Below are positions 1 to 13,108 of a stretch of DNA of 64,000 bases, one piece after another. The notes beneath the pieces were generated by a model, which had not been told where the DNA came from, made no database searches, and saw only the letters and a list, made by a program, of their open reading frames with translations. This stretch comes from Hevea brasiliensis (lineage: Eukaryota > Streptophyta > Magnoliopsida > Malpighiales > Euphorbiaceae). The DNA is taken from assembly GCF_030052815.1 (NCBI RefSeq), contig NC_079497.1, forward strand, positions 16,754,258 to 16,818,257, read 5' to 3'. Positions within the stretch are counted from its first letter, which is position 1. Every line of letters starts with the position of its first letter. The position numbers and the translations under genes were made by a program.

Positions 1-1646
1 CATAGCAACGATTATTGTTCTTCCAACTGTTTGGCTTCGAGACCTTAGTTTGTTGTCTTACCTTTCAGGTTCCATAACCTTTCATTTCTTTCTTTTTTTT
101 CCTACTTCAATTTTTGTTCATTTTTTCCTTAAAAAAATAATAATAAAGAACACTTTCAAACTATGCCTATTAATATTTGAAGCCATTGTCTTCAGTTGGA
201 GGAGTAGGTGCATCAATTTTGGTAGCTTTCTGCTTGTTGTGGGTTGGGGTGGTGAACAAAGTCGGATTTCATCAAAATGGAGTAGCTCTAAATCTTCCAA
301 AACTACCTTTTGCAGTTGGGATTTACGGTTATGGCTTCTCTGGTCATGCTGTTTTTCCAAATATTTACTCCTCTATGAAAGAGACATCAAGATTTACATC
401 AGTTTTAATTATCAGGTAAAAGCAAAATGTTTTTTTTTTTTTTTTCCTTTGAACTAGGGCCTAGTCAATTTCTTTGCCATAATTATTCCTATCCATTTGT
501 TCAATATGCAATAGCCTAAATATCATTATATAGACATGCAATGTATTTCCTTTATGAGAATACTAGATTGATCACTTCATATCATCTGCCTGTGTTCTTA
601 AATTTTGATTATTTCTCCTTTTTTGTCTTAGAAACATGCATTCATCTAATCCACAACTGAAAAAAGTGAATATGTTGCTTTGCTAATGTATTTCCAACAT
701 TGTTGCAGCTTCATTTTTTGTTGGTTTTTGTACACCGCTGTAGCAATATGTGGCTTTTTGATGTTTGGTGACTCCATCAAATCCCAATATACATTAAACA
801 TGCCTGTAGAGTTCATGGCTTCTAAGATTGCAGTCTGGACAGCGGTATGATAAGACACATAGTTCATTATTATGAAAAATTATCACATATGTTCATATTA
901 ATTAAATAGAGCCACTAATTATTTTGTAATCCAAATAAAAAGTGACAATATTTCACTTGGTATGTAATAACATATTCAAGAAATATGTGCCTGAGTGATT
1001 TGCAGGTCGTGAACCCAATGACAAAGTATGCCTTGACAATAACACCTGTGGCATTGAGTTTAGAGGAACTCATGCCTTCAGGTCGTCTTAGATCTTACGG
1101 TGTATCATTAATCATCAGAACAACTTTAGTAGTTTCAACTTTAGTTGTGGCACAAACATTTCCATACTTCGGTAAGAACTTACCTATATTTTGATCAGCA
1201 TTAGTTTTTAGATTTTATTTAGAGCCTTATTTGCTTTTATAAATGGGGTTGCAGGTTTTGTGATGGCCTTTATTGGGTCTTCACTTGCAATGCTTGTTGT
1301 AAGTTTTTTCTTCAAACTTCATTCGCAATTTGTAATATTAAATAGGAGGACCAATTTCTCTGTTTTCATTTTATGACAGGCTGTTATCTTTCCATGCGCA
1401 TGTTATCTCTGCTTACTTCATGAAAGATTAACCAAGTTGCAGGTTGAAATTCTTGACCTCATTCCCATTAATCATTATTTTCAAATAATAATTTATATTT
1501 ATTTAGATAAGTGGTAATCCCTCTTGTTCAATATTCTATTATTTAATCAGATTTCAGCTTGCATACTCACCATTGGCGTAGGGATGCTGACTGCCTGTGT
1601 TGGTACATATTCATCTATTTTAAGAATGGCTAACAAATTTATCTAA
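1..1646 (+). CDS. AVT1: AVT1-type vacuolar amino acid transporter, 3' seven exons (partial)
   Basis: Seven exons can be joined by GT-AG introns: 1-68, 196-415, 709-844, 1006-1171, 1255-1298, 1380-1442 and 1551-1646, ending in TAA at 1644-1646. The joined frame is open for 263 residues with no stop or frameshift, so the gene looks functional; its 5' exons lie left of the window. The protein is strongly hydrophobic and carries family-typical segments such as LPTVWLRDLSLLSYLS, LYGYxxSGHAVFPNIY (here GIYGYGFSGHAVFPNIYSSM) and VNPMTKYALTITPVALSLEE. These are hallmarks of the plant AVT1 branch of the amino acid/auxin permease (AAAP) family, 11-helix proteins that move neutral amino acids across the tonoplast. 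The visible part should cover roughly the C-terminal half to two thirds. Family assignment is confident; substrate and membrane are inferred from the family, and the exact paralogue cannot be told. Confidence 0.93.
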
Positions 1647-2584
1647 TGGAAGGAAAATGAAGTCTTGGATCTATTTGTGGATATCGGGCTATCTACAATT
1701 GAATATGGTCAACTGACTCCACTCAATTTCTATTTTTTTTCTTAATTCAAAAAGGGAAAAAGGGGAGGGGAACAAGAAAGAAGCCATAGGTATTTTGAGT
1801 TAAAAAACAAATTGTGTACTTCAAATTTTAACTTGGTAAAATTAGATGAAAAATAAGAGAATTGGGTAAATTTTGAGGTTGATGAAGTATTATATTTTGA
1901 TATATGGTGTTGAAGTGGGCAAAGAAATGTGAAGGGAAACAAAGTAACTTTTTTTGCTAAATAGTGTTATAATTGATGCGATTGATATATGCATGCAAAG
2001 AACATCTGAGAGTTGAACAAGAATTAACTTGTTTGTTGTTGTGTACAAATAATGAAATACTATTTGCCTTAATAAAAATAAAGAATGTTAAATGGTACAT
2101 TTATATTACGTTTGCTTAGCTTTCTTTTCTTATTATTTGGAAAGCAAACAATAAAAATTGACACTTTAGAAGGTTTAGAACAAAAAAAGGAAATCAAATG
2201 CTATATTTTAATTGATGTGTTTAAGATGCTTTAACATGTAACATAAACATGTAGGCTATATTTCAATACACATAAATGGTAAACTTTTCTCTCTATACTA
2301 TCATTAACAACTTTTCTTATTTCATGCATGGAAAAAAATCTAAATAATGTGATTTAATTTGTTAATTCAAAAAAGAAATAACTTTTTCAAAAAATAGAAA
2401 TCAAGCCACCTTGATACAATTTTATGAGAATTTAATTCAATTATGAAGACCCATAGCTAAACGACACAAATACCTTTCTAATCTTATCACACCATGCACC
2501 TTTACTAAAAATTCATTCTTCCTTTGCTTCCTAGAACTGTTGAGTCATGCTATTCGAAACTTTAAAACCATCAACTGATATTAA
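1647..2584. other. AT-rich spacer downstream of AVT1
   Basis: This stretch holds the presumed 3' UTR of the transporter and then AT-rich spacer. AATAAA-like words near 2071-2082 could serve as a poly(A) signal but are weak evidence in such AT-rich DNA. No convincing coding region or repeat boundary was seen. Confidence 0.5.
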
Positions 2585-4437
2585 TAATTACCTTATATTA
2601 CCCGCAAAATTGGTGAGTTAGGAGGGGTGAGTACAAAATCATTGAGTTGGCATTTACAATACAAATCATGCAACAGAGGGAATTAGAGAACAAGAAGCTA
2701 AATGAATAAATTTAATAATAAAATTTTTAGAACAAGCTGAATAAAGTGGACAATCAATTTCAACATGCATGTTATGCAAATTCTAAAATCTTAATATCAA
2801 TCTCAAATTAAACTCTTCCTAGTCTTCAATCATTCCTCACATACGTAAAAATATCGATAATTGGCTCATGAAATCCAAGGATATGCCAAAGTATCAAAAT
2901 AATAGATATCAAAATCATATCCATGCTGTGTTACCTCACAGTGGTGGCTCCACCTTTCTATGGATAGCCATTTCCTACTACAATAATTAAACTATCGGCA
3001 TCTCTCTAGCTGAAGCAAATATACTAAATATAATTCAATATATATCTTATAATGATACAAATACTTCTCATAATTCTAAAATATTAATTCATAATTGGTA
3101 ACTTTGCTGCTGTCTCTTAATAACTTGCTACTAACCTCACCACCTATTTACCATTTTCTTTTTATCTCTAACTCTCTTTCTAGACCTGCTAGTATGCATG
3201 GAATATGAATGAGCAAATATTTCTTAGAAAATAATTCATAATGAGGAATCAATAATCAAAATACAATAATGATATGAAAACAAATCAGAGTGCAAGAATT
3301 AATTGAGAAGCAAATTCATACTACATGTTGTAAATACCACTCACCTGACTACAAGTAGTAACTCACAAATACCATTCCTCCATCCATTCAAAGAACCTCC
3401 TAAACACATAATATAATTATAATCAGAATTAATCATAATCTACAATTTCCAAATTAAGTACCTAACAAAAATAATTCTACAACATATTCTCTTAAAAATT
3501 GGACTAAACTCCCTATCACAATACTCAATCCACAACTCAATAATTATGTCAACTTACACAAATTTTCAACTTATACCTCCATATAAAATATTATACCTAA
3601 CACTTCATACATATCACTAAAAATCCAACTATCTCAACATAGTTTTAAATGCATCTTTTTTTTTTTAGAATTTTTCTCCAACTTTTACATTCTAAGAAAC
3701 ACTATAATAAAAAACCATAGACTGAAAAATAAGGATGAAGTCATTATCCAAAATTTATCTATGTCTCAAAAATTTCAAAAAGTCATGAGAAAGCTTATGG
3801 AAGTTGAATCACGGCCAAATATCATCATAGCCATTGTTGGAACCACCATGGATGGTTGCCACTATCCAGCAATGATTACTGGATCTAAGCACAATAAAAT
3901 GTTCCTCTCCTCCTCCTAATTCCATAAATACCAATTTTGCATCATAACTCTTGGCCATTTGCTCAAACCAATATTCAAAACTCATTTTCTCTCTCTATTT
4001 CTCTTCCTTTCTCTCTCTCATTTCTTGCTTTTCTGGTCACACTATCTCTCTTCCCCTTACCAACGTTCACCTTCACTAGCCAAACCAAAAAATCTAGTCA
4101 TCTTCTTTCCTCTCCTCTTTCCTTCTTCTTCTTTTCTTTCTTGCTTTCTTTTTTTCCTTTCCTTTCTTCACTTTCCTGATTCTTCTTGGCATTTCTTTTT
4201 TTTTTTTTAACCTGCTAGAGAAAGAATCACATGACCCATGTACCAACTGTCTATCATTTTTTTAAAATTATGTTTTAGTCATTCAACTTTCCAAAAGTTT
4301 ATTTTCCACCTTATAACTCCTAAACTTCACTTTTAACTCCAAATTAAAAATTAACTTCTTTCCCCAAAATTTTTATAAATTATATCTCTAATTTTTTAAT
4401 AAATCCAACTCTATTATTTCCAAAAATTTAGAATGTT
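2585..4437 (-). mobile_element. possible decayed solo LTR
   Basis: The right edge reads GAATGTTACA on the + strand, which reversed is TGTAACATTC, a common start for plant gypsy LTRs. The region has the texture of the LTRs further right: AT-rich, with short CT-rich runs and no coding capacity. The left edge is uncertain and I found no target-site duplication, so this is only a suggestion. It may instead be ordinary spacer. Confidence 0.25.
3966..4203 (+). repeat. polypyrimidine (CT-rich) low-complexity tract
   Basis: A ~240-bp stretch is dominated by C and T on the + strand, with runs such as tctctctc and a closing run of T at 4195-4209. Apparent open frames here encode Ser/Leu/Phe low-complexity strings and are artefacts of the composition. 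Confidence 0.8.
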
Positions 4438-4631
4438 ACAAATCTATACCCTAATTTCACGTCCATTTTTTACAAGTTGCAACCTCTAGTTTAATCATCT
4501 CTTAGCTCTTTGTATTTGCCTTTTACTTCTTCTTTGGCTGACAACACTGACTATGGGGACGAGAAACTAGAACTCATAATCTCGACCTCCATTCTTTATT
4601 GTCTTGATCTTTTCTCCCTATAACATTTTGC

Positions 4632-4996
4632 TCCAAATGTTTCAGGTGGAAAATGGAATGACTTTTAGTGCTTAGAAAACCAACAATCACAACAAACAAA
4701 AGGCTATGGCAAAGAGATGGTTCCTTGCCAAGGAACCCTTGATGCTTAAGTTAATTAAAAGACTAAGAATATCATATGAGAAAAAGATGAAAGAACAAAA
4801 GTTTCATGCACTAAAAATGTTTCGGGTTGAAATGAAGCAACCTTGAGTGCTTAACACATGGATTTACAATCACAAAAAATAAGGACGGCATGACGAGGAA
4901 ATTGTTCCTCATTGTCAAACCTCCCATGCTTAAGTTAGTCTAAAGACTAAGAATATCACATAAGAAAAATGATGATATAGAACAAGTGCTTCATAC
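4632..4996. repeat. degenerate tandem duplication, unit ~180 bp
   Basis: Two adjacent diverged copies, about 4632-4811 and 4812-4996, share the same word order: aatgtttc-gg, gtgcttaaca-like, caatcacaa, gttcct, atgcttaagtta, aaagactaagaatatca and gtttcat/gcttcat. Divergence is substantial, so the duplication is old. No coding or structural role is visible. Confidence 0.75.
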
Positions 4997-6362
4997 CCTA
5001 TCCTCCCTTTTCATATCTTAGCTGTAAATGTACCTATTTATATTAGTGGCTTTGGCGATATGGTGGTTAGACAATTAATGTCTTCCAAAGTGTTGAATAC
5101 AATGGAGGTTACAAGTGTAATAGTGATGGTGTAAAGCAAGTGTTAAAAAATACTTGAGGAGGTGTGATAATTTGATTGAGAGCACCTTTATGATGATTAG
5201 CCAGGTGGGTGTTAGACTATCATGCATAATATATTTTCTATGCAAGCTTCCTCTATAAAGTGGCTATTATAATGGTCATTTATAAGCTTTATGTCTTATC
5301 AAAGATTAATATTTGATCAAGATTTGGGAATTGCATTTGGTCTTTAACCAAATGTCTCATCAAAATGCTCCCATTTAAATGAGTACTCTTGGTTTTTAAG
5401 TTAGATTTGGTTTATGATTTTTGCTGATTGTGGTTAATTAATCTTGAATGGTTTGGTTAGCTCCCGAATCAGATTATTGAATGCCCCCTTTATTCTAATA
5501 AATGGTAAAATGTGTTTACATCTTATTCATTGGTTTATTTTACTCCATATTTATACCCTAAAGGTCTAATTAGAGAGCTAGACCTTTTGGCGAGATACAA
5601 ATAATATTTTTGATGTTCCTGGATAAGGGACTTTTTTCCTGTAGAGAGGCTACCAAATAGTTTGAAGTGCAAGTGTAATAACTTTCATAGACTACTCATT
5701 CATTTTTTTGTATCTGGTTTTTAAATTCAATTAGTCCAATTTTTTGTTAAAGAAGATGGAGAGACTTTTTGTGTCAATTCAGCTATAAGGTTATTAGGAT
5801 GGTTGTGCGTTGAGAGTGTGCTCTCACTTCTTAAGCCTCGTGGGGCGAAAAGCTTTATTCAGTTAAGGAAGCTTTTTGAATTTTAAGGGTGAATCTCTAT
5901 CATTGTTGGACTTTCCTTTCTTTATTAATGAATGTCAAATCTATGATGATATGGTATATAAGGGTTTTTCTTCTTTTGGTTCTCAAATTTGCTTCTCTTT
6001 TTTCCTGCATTTGCATGCTCCTTTTATTAGTTATTTTTATTTTTCATAGGTTTTTACTTTAATAAATTTTTTTCCTCCTCTCAAAGGTACACTATCATGT
6101 CCCCTTTCTCTTTTCTGGAATAGTGTGAGATTCAGGCTTTCAGCTTTTTCATGGATCCTTTTGAACACCTTTCTAGGATAGCTTTTTAATGGTTTGTCAT
6201 TCCATTTAGATGAGATAGCTACTAAAAGTGCTATATATTTAGACATATATGTTGTTTTACCTTTTTCTAACTGTAAGAGAATACAAGTGGATGAAAATTT
6301 TCCTGATTTTTTAGAAATAAGGAGAGATTAAAAAAAATCTTGTCCTTTTTCTCATATAACTT
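4997..6362. other. spacer without recognisable gene
   Basis: AT-rich sequence with no supported coding region, RNA gene or clear element boundary. It may hide a strongly decayed transposon, but nothing in it could be assigned to a family. Confidence 0.5.
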
Positions 6363-8557
6363 TGTAATGACCCAACTAAAGGTCAATACCATGTTAGGGA
6401 ACAGGTCAGTTTAAGGCTGTTGGAACTCATAAAAGGCCTAAAACCTAATAAAAACACTTGCTTATTTCATTTAAAACAATAACTCATAGCAACTCAACAA
6501 CCATAGCTTTCCACATATAAAAATTCATCATTTTCTTTAGAGATAGCTCTAAAATTGAGCCTTTTCATAGTCATTCAAGAAAGCTAAAACATAGTCCCTT
6601 TAATCATGTATAATCATAATGGAGAGCTTAGAGTGAGAGAACATAAAGTTCTTATATATCTTTTATAGTACATAACTTACATGTCCCATAATAAGATTTC
6701 ATAGCATACATCAAACAATGTTAATCCACTGTAAGGCTATCCCCTCTGTTGATACCACTATTCCTACTATTCTACACCTGGAGTTAAGGGAAGGGGGTAA
6801 ACTTTGGAAAGCTTAGTGAATAAACTAACAGTTCATCAAACTTCATTTTATTCCAATCACACATATGTAATGCATCAAGCACATGATTTTACACAATATA
6901 ATAATTCACATAAGATAGACTTGTCACTAGTGATTTCCCAAAACCAATTTGCCCAGCACATAAAGATGCTCCTCAGGACTTCCTCTTATTACATAACATA
7001 ACTAATATGCTTAGCTCATAAAGAAGCTCCTCAGGTTTTCCTCCATCATAAATAGTGAGCTAGGGGCTTATTAGGCCTCACCTAGTCTTACCACATAATA
7101 TCATGCATGATCATATCATATCCATATCATATCCATAACATAGGAGAAATTAATGGGTCATCCAATGTCTATCGAGCATCAATAATTAATTATGCAATAA
7201 TGCATTATATTCGTATTCTAGATACATACAACCTATAGTAATATAAAATGATGCATATGGATAATTATGAATCCACTTACAATTAAGTAAATTGATTACC
7301 ATTCATTAAGGTTAGTATTATTCACCTTTTGTAGCCTATTGACACCAAAATATAAAAGGTAGCTATTCCTTTCAACCATGATTTATTGGGTCCCTTAAGT
7401 CTGATCCTATAAAAGATGAACCCTAAAGAGTTATCAGAATCATTAAAACTTTATATACATATCATACAACTAATTCTAGGCCTAAACAGTGCCTAAAAAC
7501 AAGTTTTAGAGCCTTAAAACAAAAAATGAAATAAGGCAAGTAGAAACAACTTGAGCAGCTGAAGTCGAAAACGTTAAGTTGCCCTTGGGAGGTAGTAGCC
7601 ACTTCGACTACTAAAATAATGATTTTTAGTAGCTGAACCTAGGAATTTTTAGATTCCCAAACATGAATTTTGTAGTAATTTCACATACCAAAACATAACC
7701 AAACTCATCTCATGAGCTCCAAAACTTAATCAAGACATAAAAAGCACAACCCCAACATGTTCATAAGGTCCATTGAATCCTTAGAGGTGACATGCATCAA
7801 TAATATGAAAAATCTATAAAATTTCTCAAAATTTTCTGTAAGAACAAAACTATTGAAAAACATTAATATCAGGTTTTTATCCCAAAGAACCTCCCCATTT
7901 ATACATGCATGTTCAAATACACAACATGCATCCATCAACTCCTTAAACCCAAAAAGAAATTTCAAAACATTTAATTAAACATGCATCCATAGCAATCTTT
8001 CTTTAAAACAAGCTTCTCAAACTAAGAACTAACAAATCAAGAGTGAAAAAAAATTGAGAGAAGAAGAGAACCCTATCTCTCAAGTCTAATTCTCTAACCA
8101 AAGTTAAACACTTAACCCTTTAAGCACTCAACTTCCTTTCATAAAAAGATCTTGCCTCAACACTTCATGGAAACTTGCATGCAAGAGAAAAACACAACCT
8201 AAGATGATCCCTTAAGTTAGAAAACTCAATTTGGGAAGAAAGAAGAAAAAAGGAAGGAAAACAAGGGTAAGAGAGTACCCATTTGGGTAAAAATTTTAAG
8301 TTTCTCTTTAATTTTTTGCCTGTTAAGGGTTTTATGCCCTTAGTTGCAGAATGACTTTTGGTTGTCGTAAGTCATTCTACCCAAAAAAGAAACTTTACTC
8401 AACCTTAAAAACTCCAACCTTTTAGACCCTTTGCCACTGTGTTTACACACTTTTCAAGCTCTTAACATCAAACCAACTCATCCCCAAAACCCTAGGTCTC
8501 ACCAAAATTCCCATACATGGTAAGAATTTTGACAATAGAAGTTTGGTGGATGTTAGA
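6363..8557 (-). repeat. A1 3' LTR (~2.2 kb)
   Basis: On the + strand it starts TGTAATGACCC and ends near GGATGTTAGA, where A3 has GGTGTTACA, so the terminal bases are mutated. It aligns along its length with the LTRs at 10699-13087 and 26349-28712. It contains the family's short internal duplication (cccagcacataaagatgctcc-like words at 6951 and 7009, period ~58 bp). Confidence 0.85.
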
Positions 8558-8590
8558 TTCTCTCCCCCCCCCCCCCCTCCTCTTTTCCCT
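8558..8590 (-). other. A1 polypurine tract with a long homopolymer
   Basis: The minus-strand polypurine tract adjoining the LTR contains 14 consecutive G (C at 8564-8577 on +), where A3 has six. Slippage after insertion is the simplest explanation; a sequencing length error is also possible. Confidence 0.7.
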
Positions 8591-10698
8591 CTAGAAACAT
8601 TCATCCCTGAATGTTGAGCTACTTAAAAGACATACCTAAAAAAGGTGGGGCCATTACTGTAACATGGAATCATAAGTCTCCCAAGTGCATTCGTCCAAGT
8701 TGTGGTGATTCTAAAAGACTTTAACCATTAGTATTCTCTATTCCTCAACCTTTTAGTCTGTGTGTCTATAATCCAGATAGGTTGTTCAATATAAGAAAGA
8801 TCTTCCAAATTTTCCATATTTGGCTCGCTTATAACCTTGTTCAGATCTGATACAAACTTTTGTAACATTAAAACATGGAAAACCAAGTGGATCCCCTCTA
8901 TCCCTAGTGGCGAAGCTAGCTTGTAAGATTTTGACCTTATGTTATAGTTCATATGGTCTTATGTACCTTAGGGCTAGCTTACCTTTCCTTCCAAACTGAA
9001 TTACACCTTTCATCGAAGATACCTTCAAAAGTACTATGTCACCTTCCTGGAGCACTACTTCTTTTCTCTGAAGATGCGCATAACTCTTCTATCTACTTAC
9101 TGCTTTTTTTAACCTTGCCTTGATCAAAAGCATTGCCTGATTGGTGATATCCACCAATTTAGTACTTGCTAGGGGTCGCTCACCAACTTCATCCTAGCAC
9201 ACTGGAGATGTACACTTCCTTTCATACAGAGCTTTATATAGTGCCATTCTAATGCTGGAGTGATAACTATTGTTGTATGCAAACTCAATTAGAGGTAGAT
9301 ACTTCTTCCATGGTCCTCTAAAGTTGAATATACACATCCTGAGCATATCCTCTAGAATATGTACAATTCTTTATGATTGTCCATCTATCTATGGATGAAA
9401 AGCTATGCTAAAATCCAGTCAAGTGCCCATCTCATTCTGGAGGCAATGCCAAAACCTTGATGTGAACTGTGGTCCCTGTCTGATACTATTTTTACTAGAG
9501 CTCTATGTAATCTTACTATCTTTGCAACATACACCTGAGCTAACTTATCCATGGAATAATTAGCTTTCATAAGGTTGAAATGGGCAGTCTTGGTCAACCT
9601 GTCCACTATTACCCATATCGAGTCATGCCTATTAGCGGCTACTGGTAACCTAACAACAAAGTGCATGGCTACATTCTCCCATTTTCATTCTAGAATAGGT
9701 AGTGAGTTAAGCATATCCTTACAGGTGTCTAATGCTCTAGCTTCATCTTCTGACACACCTCACATATAGAGAAAAACTGAGCTATGTCCTTTTCATGGAA
9801 GGCCACTAATACACTTTTTTCAAAACTTAATACATTTTGGTAGTCCCAAGATGTACATTGTACATAGCATTATGAGCTTCTCTCATATGGTCTCCTTTGA
9901 GCCCGATATCATCTGGCATGCATAACTTGTTGCCATACCTCAAAACTCCTTTTCCATTAAATCAGAATTCATGGTTCTTGCCTTTTTGAGCTGCTTCCAC
10001 TATCTTTACAAGTTTTGGGTCTTCATGCTATTTCTCTACCACTTATCTCAAGTACGGTGGTTTAACTTTCATTCATGTTATCCATGTGTCCCTAGTGGAT
10101 AATTCCAAAAGCAAACCTTTGCCGAGCTACTAGTGTAACTCCTTCAATATGGGTCGCCTTGCCACTGAAATGTGAGCTAAACTACCAAATGATTTCTGGC
10201 TAAGGGCATCTATGACTACATTTGCCTTACCCAAATGATATTTGATAGTACAATTATTATTACTAAGCAGTTCTACCTACCTTCTCCATTTGAGATTCAA
10301 CTCCTTATGGTTAAAGATATATTAGAGACTCTAGTAGTGTATGAAAATCTCACATTTTGCCCCATAAAAATAGTATCTTCATGTCTTAAGGGCAAAAACT
10401 ATAACTGTCATTTCTAAATCATGGGTGGAAAAATTCACTTCATGCTTCTTTAACTATCTTGAAATATAAGCTATCTCTTTTGACATTCTAAATGAGGACA
10501 CAGCCTAACCCCACTTTGGAGGCATCGCAGTACACTATGAAATTTTCATTGCTCGAAGGCAAAGCCAATATTGGTGCAATAACCAAACACTCCTTTAACT
10601 TCTGAAAACTCTCTTCACAATATTCTATTCATTCAAACTTTTGTTTGTCTGAGTCAAACTAGTCATAGGAGTAACAATCTTGGAGAAATCTTGTACAA
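8591..10698 (-). pseudogene. A1 pol remnant (RT end, RNase H, integrase, C-terminal tail)
   Basis: Fragments read on the minus strand include the GPY/F-adjacent tail with an IHLVFHVLMLQKFVSDL motif (8728-8952), the integrase core with [14 protein letters not shown] (9403-9666), and the end of RT with a VQDFSKIVTPMT-like stretch near 10650-10698. The order is normal for Ty3/gypsy pol. Many stops and frame changes show it is dead. The integrase block has no intron-like segment at the site where B and C have one. Confidence 0.82.
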
Positions 10699-13087
10699 TG
10701 TAAGGGTTATTACCGACGTTAGGGAACAAGTCAGCTTAAGGTTGCTAGAACCCTATCAAGCCTAAAACCTTTTAAACATAAACTTATTTTTTTATGAACC
10801 AAAATCTAAGCAACTCATAATCAATCATACTTTAGCATTTACATTAGAATATAAATAATTTTCTTTTAAAATGGTTCATAATTTGAACCTTTTCATTTCA
10901 TTTACAAATACTAAAGTATAATTCTTACATATATCATGCTTAAAGATTAAGGTAAAATGCATACATATCTTAAACTTAAATAATACATATTATAAAACTC
11001 TAAACCCAAGCACAGGGTCTAACCCTTTATTAATTACATGTCCATTCTAAACTCAACCATACATAAGAGCTTGCTAACTCTTTGCCTCTTGTTAGCTCTT
11101 CTAGAAGATAACTTTAAATCTGCAACTCTGCATTTAGGGTTAAGGGAAAGAGGTAAGCTTCAAAAAGCTTAATGAGTAAACCAAGAGTTATACTTTTTTT
11201 TATAACATTCAATTCATACATATGCAATGCATCATTCATATGAGTTTACACATCATAAATAATTTACATAAGATAGACTTGTCACCAATGATTTCTTAAA
11301 ACCAAAGTGCTTGGCTCATATAGATGCTCCTCAAGACTTCCTCTTTATTAAATAACATATCCAATATGCCCAGCTCATAAAGAAGCTTCTTGAATCTTCC
11401 TCTATAAAAAATAGTGAGCTAGAGGCTTATCAGGCCTCACGTGGTCTTACCACCTCATATCATGCATGATCATAACACGTGACATATCTTATCCATAACA
11501 TAAGGGAAATCAGAGGGTAATCCAACATCTATTGAGGAATAACAATAAATATGCAATAATGCAACATATTCATGATTTAGCTACATATAACCTAATAAAT
11601 CATGAAATGATACATGTGAATGATTATGAGCTCAATTAAAAGATTTTCATTCATTAGAATTAGTGTTATTCACCTTTTGTAGCCTTTCAACCACTAGACA
11701 CTAATGGTTGCTATGCTTTTAACTCTAGCTTCCCAAGTCCCTTAAGTATGATCCTATAAAAGTTGAACCATAATGAGTTATCTAAAATTCTAAAAATCTG
11801 TACATATATCAAACAACTTATTCTAGGTCTTTTTGGATTAAAAAAAAAAAGTTTAGAAGCCTTAGAAAAAAAAGAGAAATAAGGTAGAACCAACTTCAGC
11901 TGCAGAAGTAAGGAACTTCGATCGCCGAAGTCAGGAACTTCGGTTGAACTTTGGCTATGAAGTCCCAAGCCTTAGGTGTTCTTTTTGGGCAACAGTGACT
12001 ACAGATGTCAAAGTAGAGGACTTCAGCTGCCAAAAGCTTAAACTCTACATTTTCTTGAGAAACTGTAATCACTTTGACTGCCAAAATAATGGTTTTTGAT
12101 AGTCAAATTTGGGAATTCCCAAGTCAAAAACTATAGAAAACTTAACCCAAAAACAACAATAACATATCCTCAAAGCTCCAAAACACCATATAACCCAACC
12201 AACACATTTATAAGACATTCTACAGCTTAAAATCAAGCAAAGATGCTACATGTATCCATCCAAAGATCAAATCAACAAGATTTTCTTTCAAACAAAAAAC
12301 CACAAAGAAGAAAACACCCTAGATTATATATTCAACTCTAAAACATTTTAAAATCTAACTTTCTCATGCTTAAAAGTACTCTAAACTGGTCAAGAGCTGC
12401 TTAACAAGACATACATTTGCAAAAAAATCATTAAAACCTCAAACATGCGAAAGCTCCCCCTAACCTCAAAAGATTTAAAATCTACTTAATTTTTCCTTTC
12501 ACATGCAAATAAAAATAATCATCATATCCCATATAAACATACTTAAAAACAAGTTTGAAGATTAAAAAGGGAAAGTGAAGTACCTTTCTCCCTTGAATTG
12601 AAATTAGGGAGTTGGTAGAGAAAACTTTCAATTAGCTCTTGAACCTTAAGTTTCCTAAAGAAAATCCAAGCATCCAACAAACTTTTTGCATGTAACAGTG
12701 ATGGAGAGAGGGAGAAAACTAATTTTCTTTGAATTTCAAGTCAAAAGGGCTATTTATACCCCTTACTGTTGAGGAGACTTTTGGCTACCCAAAGTTCACT
12801 TTTTGTTGCCAGAGTCCATGCTATCTAAGAAAGACATCTCAACAATAAAAAGCAGTCTTTAGCTGCCAAAAGTTTAACTTTTGGCTACCGAAGTTCATTC
12901 TGCCTAAAAAAAACTCCTTATACTCTCTACTTGGCAACAACAAACAAACACATACTTATTCATATATACATTTTTAACACATCATTTAGAACTTACCACT
13001 ACTTCCTTTATCTATGAAACCCTTAGTTTCACAAGAATTTTCCATCAATGACAGGAATTCCAACATCGAAAAATAGTGGGTCTTACA
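10699..13087 (-). repeat. A2: LTR of the A family, isolated copy
   Basis: The + strand starts TGTAAGGGTTATTACCGACG and ends GTGGGTCTTACA. It aligns with the A1 and A3 LTRs in the same orientation. Its left flank (TACAA) is A1 RT sequence and its right flank (AATAA) is unrelated, so the flanks do not form a target-site duplication. No primer binding site adjoins its inner edge as expected for A1's own 5' LTR. It is either a solo LTR whose flank was later deleted or the relic of a recombination between two A copies. Confidence 0.8.
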
Positions 13088-13108
13088 AATAAAATCTCCT
13101 ATAATAGC

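Larger units (their letters stand above)
6363..10698 (-). mobile_element. A1: decayed Ty3/gypsy chromovirus, 3' half
   Basis: Read on the minus strand, this is the end of the reverse transcriptase, then RNase H, integrase and the C-terminal tail, followed by a polypurine tract and the 3' LTR. The 5' half (gag, protease, most of RT) and the 5' LTR are missing: the internal sequence stops at 10698, where LTR A2 begins. Every coding block is broken by stops and frameshifts. The family is shared with A2 and A3, whose LTRs align with this one along their length but with clear divergence, so it is an old insertion. Confidence 0.85.

Noticed and set aside
50..457. A 135-residue open frame overlapping the AVT1 exons
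   Set aside because: It runs through an intron and out of frame with the transporter exons; the spliced AVT1 reading explains the region.
3937..4210. Two overlapping open frames rich in Ser, Leu and Phe
   Set aside because: They come from a CT-rich low-complexity tract and have no protein-like composition.
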